Positions 54,972-62,729 of a stretch of DNA of 64,000 nt are shown one piece after another. The notes below the pieces were generated by a model. That model was not told the DNA's origin. It did not search any database and saw only the letters and a program-made list of their open reading frames with translations. Made by a program: the position numbers and the translations under genes. Numbering within the stretch: the stretch's first letter is position 1; every line of letters starts with the position of its first letter. Origin of the DNA: Syntrophus sp963665935 (GTDB lineage Bacteria > Desulfobacterota > Syntrophia > Syntrophales > Syntrophaceae); contig OY762510.1 in NCBI GenBank assembly GCA_963665935.1, positions 1,364,001 to 1,428,000 of the forward strand, read 5' to 3'.

Positions 54972-55070
54972 ATTTCCTCCCTTACAGAATAGGTTTACTC
55001 AATGCTGGTCGAAAAGAATCAATCATCGCAGTAAGTTTTATCTTCCTTCATATCACGTGCTATTATAAAT

Positions 55071-55101
55071 CAGATTTAGTTGACAAAATCAACTAAATCT
55101 G
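55071..55101. promoter_or_regulatory. Perfect 13-bp inverted repeat, probable MarR operator
   Basis: CAGATTTAGTTGA and its exact reverse complement TCAACTAAATCTG, separated by CAAAA, lie between acr3 and marR. The left arm abuts the acr3 -10 (TATAAT on the minus strand) and the spacer side carries TTGACA reading toward marR/hgcA. The geometry fits a dimeric winged-helix repressor that blocks both directions. Confidence 0.75.
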
Positions 55102-55170
55102 CGAAAAAAATTTTCAGGTAGTATAACCTCCCTTCATGGTGGGATTATTCAGAGTGGAGAAAATGGATCG

Positions 55171-55671
55171 ATGGAATCTCAGGCAAGGCAACTTGTTAGT
55201 TTGATTGAGAATATAACGTACGCTTTCGGGATGCAAAGTCTCGATGGGCAATGCTGCAATGAGAATATCTCCCATGGCGAGTTTCGCGCCCTGCAGGTTG
55301 CATTGAATCAGAATCTCTGCACCATGCAGGATATCGCAAGGAGCGCGGCGGTCACGAAGAGTGGTGCGACCCGCATTGCCAAACGGCTGGAAGACAAGGG
55401 ACTGGCAAATCGTCAGCAGGATCATAAAGACGGAAGAATCTGCTGTGTAACGCCAACGGAAAAGGGCCGAACGCTCCTGAACCGTATTGACAATCAACTG
55501 ATGGATAGAATGGGGGAGATTTTGGCAGCCATGGACCCCGCCATGCGGGACATCCTGATCATCAGCCTGAATGCCTTTGTTCGAGCCGTGGAGCAGAAGG
55601 AAATTGGCGACGGCCATGAGCGGGAAACGTGCTGTGCAATGGGGGTAAATCCTTTCCCGGACAATGGTTGA
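55171..55671 (+). CDS. MarR-family transcriptional regulator
   Basis: 166 residues. The winged helix is clear: LCTMQDIARSAAVTKSGATR (HTH), then AKRLEDKGLANRQQDHKDGR and the wing ICCVTPTEKG. Cysteines occur in DGQCC, ICC and a C-terminal CC, good candidates for metal or thiol sensing. Divergent from acr3 and 101 bp ahead of hgcA on the same strand, so it may control both arsenite export and the hgc genes. That dual role is inferred. Confidence 0.88.
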   Translation: MESQARQLVSLIENITYAFGMQSLDGQCCNENISHGEFRALQVALNQNLCTMQDIARSAAVTKSGATRIAKRLEDKGLANRQQDHKDGRICCVTPTEKGRTLLNRIDNQLMDRMGEILAAMDPAMRDILIISLNAFVRAVEQKEIGDGHERETCCAMGVNPFPDNG

Positions 55672-55772
55672 TCTGCTCAACCATATGGTGATCGAACTGC
55701 AGCGCTTTTTATGGAGGAATCAAAAAGAAGCTGCGAGATTTTTTAAAAGGGGACCATGGGCAGGAGGAATGC

Positions 55773-56945
55773 ATGGCAGAAGAACACAATAACAAACTTT
55801 CCTTAAAAACACTGGATAAGAGGCAGCTGAAACCGGCGCCGACAGGATGTATCTCGACGGAAGGGGCTTCTGCCGACGACAAGCCTCCCTGTTGAGGACC
55901 CCCAACCTCTACCGGTGGTGGAGAGATCAACGAGACAGTTCCCGGTTTCATTCGGTGGCTGATGACCGGGGCGGGACAGGTGCCGCAGATTGCCACGACG
56001 CTTACCTTCGCCGACCGTCTCGGTACTTGGAAAGCCCGTTGGGGTATTGGCCGGATGAACTATATGGTGCCCCCGGGCCTTTATGCGATCGGTGCTCCGA
56101 CGCCGGATGATCCGGTGCTGGTCACCGCCAACTACAAAATGAGCTATGACATCGTCCGCAGCGTCCTGGGAGGACGGAATGCCTGGCTTCTCGTCCTGGA
56201 GACCTATGGCATCAATGTATGGTGTGCAGCGGGAAAAGGGACCTTCAGCACGGAAGAGCTGGTGCGGCGCATCGCCTTGTCCAATCTGCCCAAGGCAGTC
56301 GCCCACCGCCGTCTCATTCTGCCTATCCTGGGGGCGTCGGGGGTGGCGGCTCACGAAGTGACAAGACGAACCGGCTTCAGCATCCGGTACGCGGCCATCC
56401 GGGCTGGAGATATCCCGGCATACCTGGACAACAATATGGTGACGACATCTGAAATGCGGGAACAGACTTTTACTCTTCGGGAACGGGCGGTGCTCATCCC
56501 TGTGGAATTGGTGCAGGCCCTCAAGCCAACGATCATGGTGGCGGCAGCGCTGTTCATTATAGCGGCACTGTGGCAGGGGACTCAGAATGGGATCATAGCC
56601 GCTTTCGCCTATCTCGGCGCAGTGGTCTCCGGCGTTGCGATTGCGCCACTGTTTCTTCCCTGGCTGCCCGGCAGAAGTTTTTCCGTCAAGGGCGCTCTGA
56701 CAGGGTTGGTATGGATTACAGCCTTCTATCTTCTCGCCGAAGGGAGAGCGTGGAGCGGACCTATGACCGTCGCTGCCTTTCTTGCACTTCCTGCAGTGAG
56801 CGCCTTTTATGCGCTCAATTTCACCGGATGCACCCCCTACACGTCACGCTCGGGGGTGAAAAAGGAGATGCGGACCGCGATGCCGGCTATGGGAATTGCG
56901 CTTGTCCTGAGTGCAATCTCTGTATTGGCGGGAAAATTGCTGTGA
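55773..56945 (+). CDS. hgcA: Mercury methylation corrinoid protein HgcA, with in-frame UGA (predicted Sec41)
   Basis: 390 residues from ATG 55773, which has an ideal AGGAGG site. Codon 41 is UGA in the context PPCUGPP. The cobalamin domain (about 55-225) contains the diagnostic NVWCAAGK at 148-155, whose Cys151 is the cobalt ligand. The C-terminal 140 residues form four to five membrane helices. It passes a methyl group from the corrinoid to Hg(II). Without read-through the first usable start is the ATG at 55962, which cuts the conserved block before it. Sec could bind mercury; that is inference. Confidence 0.85.
55893..55925 (+). promoter_or_regulatory. SECIS-like hairpin in hgcA
   Basis: After UGA (55893-55895), CUCU-ACC (55907-55913) pairs with GGU (55917-55919) and AGAG (55922-55925) around the loop GGU, with a GG bulge. 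The loop begins about 18 nt after the UGA, inside the range for SelB, and has the GGU common in bacterial SECIS loops. Fold done by eye. Confidence 0.45.
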
Positions 56946-56963
56946 AGAATTTGGGGGGGGGCT

Positions 56964-57254
56964 ATGAAGGGTTTCAGCTATTTGCGCAACGTTTCCACAC
57001 TGGCGTTGGCTACTGAGAAATGCATTGGCTGTGGCAGGTGCCTGGAGGTCTGTCCGCACCAGGTCTTTTCGCTCGCAGGGGGAAAAGCTCGGATCATTGA
57101 CATCGATGCCTGCATGGAGTGCGGCGCCTGTGCCAGGAACTGTCCTGCCGATGCTCTCTTTGTCGATGCCGGTGTCGGTTGCGCAACAGGACTCATCAAT
57201 GAATGGCTTCTTGAACAGAAATTCTATCGTGTCCGTAAGCAATGCTGCGGATGA
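56964..57254 (+). CDS. hgcB: HgcB, [4Fe-4S] ferredoxin for mercury methylation
   Basis: 96 residues. Two cluster motifs CIGCGRCLEVCP and CMECGACARNCP, the conserved extra Cys in DAGVGCATG, and a C-terminal CC pair (QCCG) are the features required of HgcB. It reduces the HgcA corrinoid and may hand over mercury. It begins 18 bp after hgcA; eight consecutive G (56953-56960) stand where the ribosome site should be, which is odd and possibly slippery. Confidence 0.95.
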   Translation: MKGFSYLRNVSTLALATEKCIGCGRCLEVCPHQVFSLAGGKARIIDIDACMECGACARNCPADALFVDAGVGCATGLINEWLLEQKFYRVRKQCCG

Positions 57255-57263
57255 CGTATTGCT

Positions 57264-57295
57264 ATCCGGGCGGTCGGTCGTGTCGGATCTTTTTT
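57264..57295 (+). terminator. Weak terminator-like hairpin after hgcB
   Basis: ATCCG and CGGAT (57264-57268 and 57284-57288) flank a 15-nt GC-rich loop and are followed by C then six T. The stem is only five bp, so partial read-through into the next cluster is plausible. Confidence 0.4.
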
Positions 57296-57349
57296 CCCGG
57301 GATCGTTTTCTGTGCTTCTAATGAACGATAATGATAGTTGGCGGTTATA

Positions 57350-57763
57350 ATGAAAACCATAACGATTCGCTGGAAAAGGCTTGTTGACAGGGAGGAGCGG
57401 ACTTGCCCCCGCTGTGGCATTACCGGTGAAACCGTTCAAAGCGCAGTCGGCAAGCTGAAAAAATCCCTGGCTGAACTGGGCATTGAGGTTATCTTGAAAA
57501 CGGAAGCCCTCAACTTTCCCATGTTTTCCCAGGACCCTCTGCAATCCAACCGCATCTGGGTTGGAGAAAAACCCCTGGAGGAGTGGATCGGAGCTGCCGT
57601 GGGGCAAAGTTCCTGTTGCGATGTCTGTGGGGATTCAGAATGCAGGACCCTATCGATCGGAAAGAACATCTATGAGGAGATACCGGAAAAATTTATTATT
57701 CAAGCAGGTCTTCTGGCTGCGGCGGAGCTTTTTGCAGAGGGACAGCCGGGAGATAACTGCTAA
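57350..57763 (+). CDS. DUF2703 cysteine-rich protein
   Basis: 137 residues from ATG 57350. RWKRLVDREERTCPRCGIT and, later, GQSSCCDVCGDSECRTL supply two Cys clusters, and IPEKFIIQAGLLAAAEL ends the domain. The layout matches DUF2703, a family of small probable thiol/metal-binding proteins often found near metal and arsenic genes. No ribosome site stands out. First gene after hgcB's weak terminator and 35 bp ahead of the double-UGA gene. Confidence 0.8.
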   Translation: MKTITIRWKRLVDREERTCPRCGITGETVQSAVGKLKKSLAELGIEVILKTEALNFPMFSQDPLQSNRIWVGEKPLEEWIGAAVGQSSCCDVCGDSECRTLSIGKNIYEEIPEKFIIQAGLLAAAELFAEGQPGDNC

Positions 57764-57798
57764 AAAAATGACGATATTTCATTTATAAGGAGGTTAAC

Positions 57799-58128
57799 AT
57801 GTCACCGCAAATCACTTTAGGGTCCTGCTTTTGATGACCGGGAGAACCGCAAGAATACCGTGCCGTATTCTTTCCCGATGGTTCCAAGGTCAATGTGACG
57901 GGTTTAAACAACATTTTTCAACATGCTTACAAGGAAGGGAAAATTCCTGATAAGGAAACGGCGAAATATCTCATCAACCAGCTGGGGGAAGTCAATTACA
58001 TTCCCGCCAACAGCGTCAGAGAGTACGAACATGCCGTTCTGAAACAATATCAAGAATATTATGAGTTGATGGAAAAGCGCAAAGCCAGGGATGCCGGTTC
58101 GGAAAAACCCGAGAAAAGCAAACCCTGA
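57799..58128 (+). CDS. Candidate double-selenocysteine protein (tandem in-frame UGA-UGA)
   Basis: 109 residues if UGA codons 12 and 13 (57832-57837) are both read. ATG 57799 has a perfect AAGGAGG. The sequence runs GSCFUUPGEPQEY, then AVFFPDGSKVNVTGLNNIFQ, and is open to 58128. A start after the UGAs exists only at GTG 57895, with no ribosome site. A 13-bp two-part stem with loop CGUGCC follows at the right distance for Sec insertion. The -Cys-x-Sec-Sec- cluster suggests metal binding or thiol/selenol redox; family not known to me. Confidence 0.72.
57832..57877 (+). promoter_or_regulatory. SECIS-like element of the double-UGA gene
   Basis: CGGGA (57839-57843) pairs with UCCCG (57873-57877), and AAGAAUAC (57851-57858) with GUAUUCUU (57865-57872). 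The apical loop is CGUGCC and GAACCGC is a one-sided bulge. The loop begins 21 nt after the second UGA. All 13 pairs are Watson-Crick. Confidence 0.68.
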
Positions 58129-58170
58129 TTCAGGTGCGGTGTGTCTGGTATTGCTGCAGGAGGAAAAACG

Positions 58171-58620
58171 ATGTCTATGGCTTCCATGACGGAAGAAAAA
58201 GCGGCCAAGGGTTTTAAGGAGGGCTTCAACTGTTCACAGCAGGTGCTTGCCTATGCAGTGGAAAGGCACGGCCTTGGCATGGATAAGAAGGAGGCCTTCA
58301 AGGTTGCTGCGTCTTTCGGCGGGGGAATGTGCAATGGTGATGCCTGTGGCTGTGTGTCCGGGGCACTGATGGCCATCGGACTGAAATTCGGTCACTGCGA
58401 ACCCAATGATCAGGAAACCAAGGCGTTGCTTAAGGCGAGGACTGTGGAGTTTGAAAAAAGATTTCTTGAAAGAAACGGAAGCCTGATCTGCAGAACCATC
58501 CTGGGTTACAACGTGACGGTGCCGGAAGATCTGGAAAAAATCATGGAAAAGAATCTGTTCTTCACGGTGTGCACGGGCCTTATCTGCAGCGCCTGCGAAA
58601 TCCTGGACGAAATGCTGTAA
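58171..58620 (+). CDS. C_GCAxxG_C_C family probable redox protein
   Basis: 149 residues from ATG 58171 (AGGAGG site). FNCSQQVLAYAVERHG, ASFGGGMCNGDACGCVSGAL, FGHCEPNDQ, SLICRTILGYNV and TGLICSACEIL reproduce the C...C..CG.xSGA...C...C cysteine spacing of the family, which has an all-helical fold and a suspected redox or metal-binding role. It sits between the double-UGA gene and the desulfurase in one tightly spaced run. Confidence 0.85.
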   Translation: MSMASMTEEKAAKGFKEGFNCSQQVLAYAVERHGLGMDKKEAFKVAASFGGGMCNGDACGCVSGALMAIGLKFGHCEPNDQETKALLKARTVEFEKRFLERNGSLICRTILGYNVTVPEDLEKIMEKNLFFTVCTGLICSACEILDEML

Positions 58621-58637
58621 CAGGCAGGATGAAACTC

Positions 58638-59981
58638 ATGAGCAGCCGCACATTCCTGGAGGACTGCCGGGCAGACTTCCCCGCCCTCGGGAGAAGTCGA
58701 AACGGGAAGCCTCCCGTTTACCTGGATAACGCGTGTACGACGCTGGTGCCCAGACAGGTCATGGAATCTCTCCAGGAATGCTACGCGAACTATCCTGCCT
58801 GCGGTGGACGAAGGAGCCGCCACTGGTTTGCCGAAGAGGTATCCGATCTCATCGAAGGAAATCCCGATAAGGGCATAAAGGGTTCACGCCGGATTATTGC
58901 CGACCTTATCCATGCCGGTTCTGAAAACGAAATTCTCTTCACCCTCAATACGACCCATGCCCTCAACATGGTGGCTCTCGGCTTCCCTTTCCGTTCCGGG
59001 GACGTTGTTCTGCTGACTGACAAGGAACACAACTCGAACCTAATTCCCTGGCTGAGGCTGCAGAAAGCAGGGCTGATCCGGGTAGATTACACCGTGCCCG
59101 ATGATCGGGATCTCTTCGATCTTGATGCCTTCGAGCGGAAAATGAAAAATGGCCGGGTGAGGCTGGTCAGCATGGGCCATACGTCCAACGTAACCGGTTA
59201 CACCCTTCCGGCAAGAGAAATCATCCGCATTGCCCATCGATACGGCGCCCTGGTCCTGCTGGACGGCGCTCAGGCCGTTCCCCACCAAGCGATCGACGTT
59301 CAGGACCTGGATGCCGATTTCCTGGCGTTTTCCCTGCACAAGATGTGCGGCCCGCGGGGTGTGGGGGTGCTTTATGGGAAAAAGGAACTGCTGGGTCGGC
59401 ATCTTCATGAAGACGAGAGGAGCGGGTTCGTTCTGGAACCGGTAGTTCTGGGCGGGGGAACGGTCGCCGATGCCACTTATTCCTCCTACAGACTCTTGGA
59501 TCCGCCGGAGTGCTTCGAAGCGGGAATTCAGAATTACCCCGCGATGATCGCCGCAGGCGCAGCCGTCCAATACGTGCAGCGAATCGGGATGGACCGGATC
59601 AGCACCCATGAGGGCCGGTTGAACCGTTTTTTGACCGGGGAACTGATGAACCGTTATGGGGATACGGGGTGGTTCCGGATCGTCGGGCCGCAGGATGCGG
59701 AGCAAAGGGGCGGAATCCTGACTTTCGAGGTCAAGCGGCCCAATGCGGTGAGAATCGCCGAAGAGCTGAGCCGGAAAAGAAACGTCATGATCCGGGACGG
59801 CGTTTTCTGTGTCCACTCGTATTTCAACGAGCGGTTCGGACAGGGATGGACCCTCCCCCGATCTCACGACGAGCATCGCATGGTGTACCGGGTTTCCTGT
59901 TACTTCTACAATACGGTCGAGGAGTGTCGGATCTTTCTCGAAGCTCTGGAGGAGATCTTCCGGGAGCGCAGTTATCTGTAA
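58638..59981 (+). CDS. Class V aminotransferase, cysteine desulfurase/selenocysteine lyase-like
   Basis: 447 residues from ATG 58638 (AGGATG 9 nt upstream; ATG 58629 is possible). PLP lysine K235 in AFSLHKMCGPRGVG, THALNMVALG and DKEHNSNLIPW in the substrate pocket, and a catalytic-loop Cys candidate in GVFCVHSYFNERFG. Should release S or Se from Cys/Sec. It follows the C_GCAxxG gene by 17 bp and precedes a scaffold protein by 32 bp, the usual desulfurase-scaffold order. Confidence 0.87.
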   Translation: MSSRTFLEDCRADFPALGRSRNGKPPVYLDNACTTLVPRQVMESLQECYANYPACGGRRSRHWFAEEVSDLIEGNPDKGIKGSRRIIADLIHAGSENEILFTLNTTHALNMVALGFPFRSGDVVLLTDKEHNSNLIPWLRLQKAGLIRVDYTVPDDRDLFDLDAFERKMKNGRVRLVSMGHTSNVTGYTLPAREIIRIAHRYGALVLLDGAQAVPHQAIDVQDLDADFLAFSLHKMCGPRGVGVLYGKKELLGRHLHEDERSGFVLEPVVLGGGTVADATYSSYRLLDPPECFEAGIQNYPAMIAAGAAVQYVQRIGMDRISTHEGRLNRFLTGELMNRYGDTGWFRIVGPQDAEQRGGILTFEVKRPNAVRIAEELSRKRNVMIRDGVFCVHSYFNERFGQGWTLPRSHDEHRMVYRVSCYFYNTVEECRIFLEALEEIFRERSYL

Positions 59982-60013
59982 GGTTTTTGGTCAAGCGACA
60001 TAAGGAGAGGGAA

Positions 60014-60412
60014 GTGCACGAGGCGATTATTTCCTGTTACCGCAATTTATTGAAAAAGGGATTCGAGCATGCCGGTTTCCTGAAGGATGCATCCATCTTC
60101 CTGAGGAATTTCGGCGAAGTCAGCCCCGTCTGCGGGAACACGGACGATTTCATGTACCTCTATCTCAATGTCATCGACAACGTCATTTCCGAGATCCGAT
60201 ACCAGTGCATCTGTGATCCGGCATCCAATGTAGCCATCGAGATTTTCTGCTCTCTTGTAGAGGAGAAGACCCTGGGCGAAGCCGCGCTGGTCAAGGAAGA
60301 GGCTTTTTTGCAGATTCTGGGCTGCGAGGACGAAGGAATGCGGGAAAAAGCCAGGTTTCTGCTGGATCTCCTTCACGAGGGAATTCTTGGCTACCAAGCG
60401 CAGAGATCATAA
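60014..60412 (+). CDS. IscU/NifU-like Fe-S scaffold protein
   Basis: 132 residues, GTG start with AAGGAGAGG just before. FGEVSPVCGNTDDFMYLYLNV gives Cys40 at the first scaffold ligand, YQCICDPASNVAIEIF the second, and QILGCEDEGMREKARFLLDLL the third. All three Cys positions of IscU are thus present, but the Asp next to the first is Asn. Partner of the upstream desulfurase; could assemble Fe-S clusters for the redox proteins of this run. Confidence 0.82.
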   Translation: MHEAIISCYRNLLKKGFEHAGFLKDASIFLRNFGEVSPVCGNTDDFMYLYLNVIDNVISEIRYQCICDPASNVAIEIFCSLVEEKTLGEAALVKEEAFLQILGCEDEGMREKARFLLDLLHEGILGYQAQRS

Positions 60413-60638
60413 AACCCTTCTATATTCTTTCCTGAAATAAACAATCATAACAGTTTGATAGGAGGCAGGATTCCCCGTTGACCGGCCGATCTTTCATGAT
60501 CTTCTGGTGTGTATATTGCAATAAAATCTTCGTTCAGGCCGCTCTGACCTGTTGATTTCCTTTGACAAGTTTTCCGATCTCGGGTATCTCAGATATCTCA
60601 TTTAAGTTGAAGAAAAAAGTTAATCTTTGGAGTGCATT

Positions 60639-62324
60639 ATGAAAAAGTGTCGGGTCATTCTGATCGCCTTCCTTTTCTTTATTGCCCTGCCATTGCCTTC
60701 CCTCGCCCGTGGGGAGACGGCTCCCGCACAACGTTCGCTTCAAGGCCATCAAATTCAGAATCCAGGCGCCAAAGAGGGAACTCCCCGTAACTTCGGCAAA
60801 CTGGACAAGAACTGTGGGAATCCGGCGGATAAACAGGCTCCCCTTACGCATGCTCGCACTCAAAAACATAGAACCGACAAGAATATCCGAAAATCTATGG
60901 CTGCTCAGAGAATGACGCCTCTGAAGGGTTATGTGGCACTCGTGCAGGGAGCCGCCTATGTGCAGTTGAAGGGTAAAGAGGACTGGATAAGCCTGAGGAC
61001 AGGAAATGCCGTTCCTCCACAGAGCAAATTGAAGACAGGTCCGGATGGCATCCTGGAAATTAAATATGAGGACGGAAGCAGTTTATTGCTTCGGTCCGAG
61101 ACGGAAGTAACGATCCTCGAAGCCTGGAAGACCGGGACATTCCGTCTGCTGCGCGATTTTTTCCTCAGTGCGGGCCGGGTCATCGCGAAAGTGCAGTCGG
61201 CAACGGGGCGGTCCCCCCGATTTCGGGTGCACACCCCCAGTGCCATTGCCTCTGTCCGAGGGACGGAATTCCGGGTGGCCGTGGATAAGAAGCAGGAAAC
61301 TTATGTGGAAGTCCTGAAGAGCAAGGTTACCGTAGATACGGCAACAAATGTGATCAATTTGGCGCAGGGTGAGGGAGCCAAGATCAAAAACGCCGCTGCT
61401 CCACCGTCGCAGCCTCGAAAGCTCCTGTTGGCGCCGAATCCCGTGGGAATGAAATCTTTCTACAACAGCGCGCCGGTCATTGCTCTTGCTGCAGTCGGTG
61501 GCGCTCAGGCCTATCGCGTCATGATCGCGAAAGATGAACAGGGAAAGCAACTGGTATGGGAAGGCGTCGTCAAACGCGGGGAGCGTTTTACGATGAATAG
61601 CCTTACAGACGGTTCCTATTATCTCCTAACGCAGAGCATCGATCCGATCGGTCTGGAAGGCGCGCCCTCCGAGGCGCATGCCTTTACGATTCGGCAAAAC
61701 CCGCTGCCCCCCATGATTCTGATGCCGGGGAATGGGCTCAAGGTTGGAAAAAAAGAGACAACCCTGGAGTGGCTGTCTGTCGGCGATGCGGTACGGTATC
61801 ATCTGCAGATCAGCGAGGACCAGGAATTCCAGAAGCTTTTTCTGGACAAGGCAGACCTTACAGACTTGACTTTCAAGCCCGAGGGGCTGGAGAACAAACC
61901 CTGTACCTTTAGGATTCGCTCTATTGCCAAAGATGATTATTCCGGCGCCTGGTCCGATCCCGTGTCATTTAACGGATCACCGCTGCCGCAGACTTCATCG
62001 GGAGATTTACCGGTTCTCTCCCCTGATGAGATCACCCTGAGATCGAACAGCGTGGGTGAAGGCTTTACCTATCATGTTCAAGTGGCGAAGGACAGTCAGT
62101 TTCAAGAGGTCCTGGTGGATCAGAAGGTGAGCAAACCGGAAATATCGATCAAAAAACCAAAAGAAGCCGGAACTTACTTTGTGCGCATGGCTGCCATCGA
62201 CCGCAACGGCAAAGCCGGCGAATTTTCTCAGCCGCAGAATTTTACAATTCAAAACAGGTTCCCCTATGAATGGGTTGGAGGTGGGACAGGACTTCTTCTT
62301 TTAATTCTTCTTTTAGCCCTCTAA
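60639..62324 (+). CDS. FecR-domain exported protein with Fn3/Ig-like repeats
   Basis: 561 residues from ATG 60639. Signal peptide 1-24 (IALPLPSLA). A FecR domain follows (about 95-210: YVQLKGKEDWISLRTGNAV, PSAIASVRGTEFRVAVD). Three beta repeats after that (ending VMIAKDEQGK, LQISEDQEFQKL, VQVAKDSQFQEV) look like Fn3/Ig-type modules. A C-terminal hydrophobic segment (GGGTGLLLLILLLAL) anchors it. Not a sigma-factor regulator of the iron type; FecR modules like this are found with CHASE2 sensors. Confidence 0.85.
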   Translation: MKKCRVILIAFLFFIALPLPSLARGETAPAQRSLQGHQIQNPGAKEGTPRNFGKLDKNCGNPADKQAPLTHARTQKHRTDKNIRKSMAAQRMTPLKGYVALVQGAAYVQLKGKEDWISLRTGNAVPPQSKLKTGPDGILEIKYEDGSSLLLRSETEVTILEAWKTGTFRLLRDFFLSAGRVIAKVQSATGRSPRFRVHTPSAIASVRGTEFRVAVDKKQETYVEVLKSKVTVDTATNVINLAQGEGAKIKNAAAPPSQPRKLLLAPNPVGMKSFYNSAPVIALAAVGGAQAYRVMIAKDEQGKQLVWEGVVKRGERFTMNSLTDGSYYLLTQSIDPIGLEGAPSEAHAFTIRQNPLPPMILMPGNGLKVGKKETTLEWLSVGDAVRYHLQISEDQEFQKLFLDKADLTDLTFKPEGLENKPCTFRIRSIAKDDYSGAWSDPVSFNGSPLPQTSSGDLPVLSPDEITLRSNSVGEGFTYHVQVAKDSQFQEVLVDQKVSKPEISIKKPKEAGTYFVRMAAIDRNGKAGEFSQPQNFTIQNRFPYEWVGGGTGLLLLILLLAL

Positions 62325-62332
62325 GAATTTAT

Positions 62333-62707
62333 ATGAAGAAAACCGGAAAGTTAATCCTTGTCGTTGATGACGACCCCAATCTTCGGCTCCTGCTGGCCAT
62401 TCACCTCGAAAAGGCCGGCTTTCAAACGATCGAGGCATCAAACGGCGTCAAGGCCTTGCAGCTATTGCAGGACCATAAGCCGGATCTTATTGTCACAGAT
62501 GCCGTCATGCCCCTGCTTGATGGCCATGGCTTGATTCGGGAGGTGAGAAGCGAGCCGGTGTTTTCCCGGATTCCCTTGATATTGCTTACGGGGAATGATG
62601 GCGGCCAGCCGGTGGAAAATGCCTTGCGCCCGGACGCTTACCAGAAAAAACCCTTCGTCTTCTCTGATCTGCTGGCAAAGGTGGAAAACCTGTTGTCCAA
62701 AGCCTGA
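62333..62707 (+). CDS. Stand-alone response-regulator receiver
   Basis: 124 residues. ILVVDDDPNLRLLLAIHLEKA gives the acidic pocket, LIVTDAVMPLLDGHGL the phospho-Asp, ILLTGNDG the Thr and QKKPF the Lys. No output domain. It starts 8 bp after the FecR gene and lies 22 bp ahead of the CHASE2 sensor, so the three are probably one unit. Confidence 0.93.
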   Translation: MKKTGKLILVVDDDPNLRLLLAIHLEKAGFQTIEASNGVKALQLLQDHKPDLIVTDAVMPLLDGHGLIREVRSEPVFSRIPLILLTGNDGGQPVENALRPDAYQKKPFVFSDLLAKVENLLSKA

Positions 62708-62729
62708 AGCTTTTAAAACGCTGCTGTCC

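Noticed and set aside
55664..55795. About 43-codon frame between marR and hgcA
   Set aside because: Starts within the last codons of marR and ends inside hgcA without a ribosome site of its own; likely chance.
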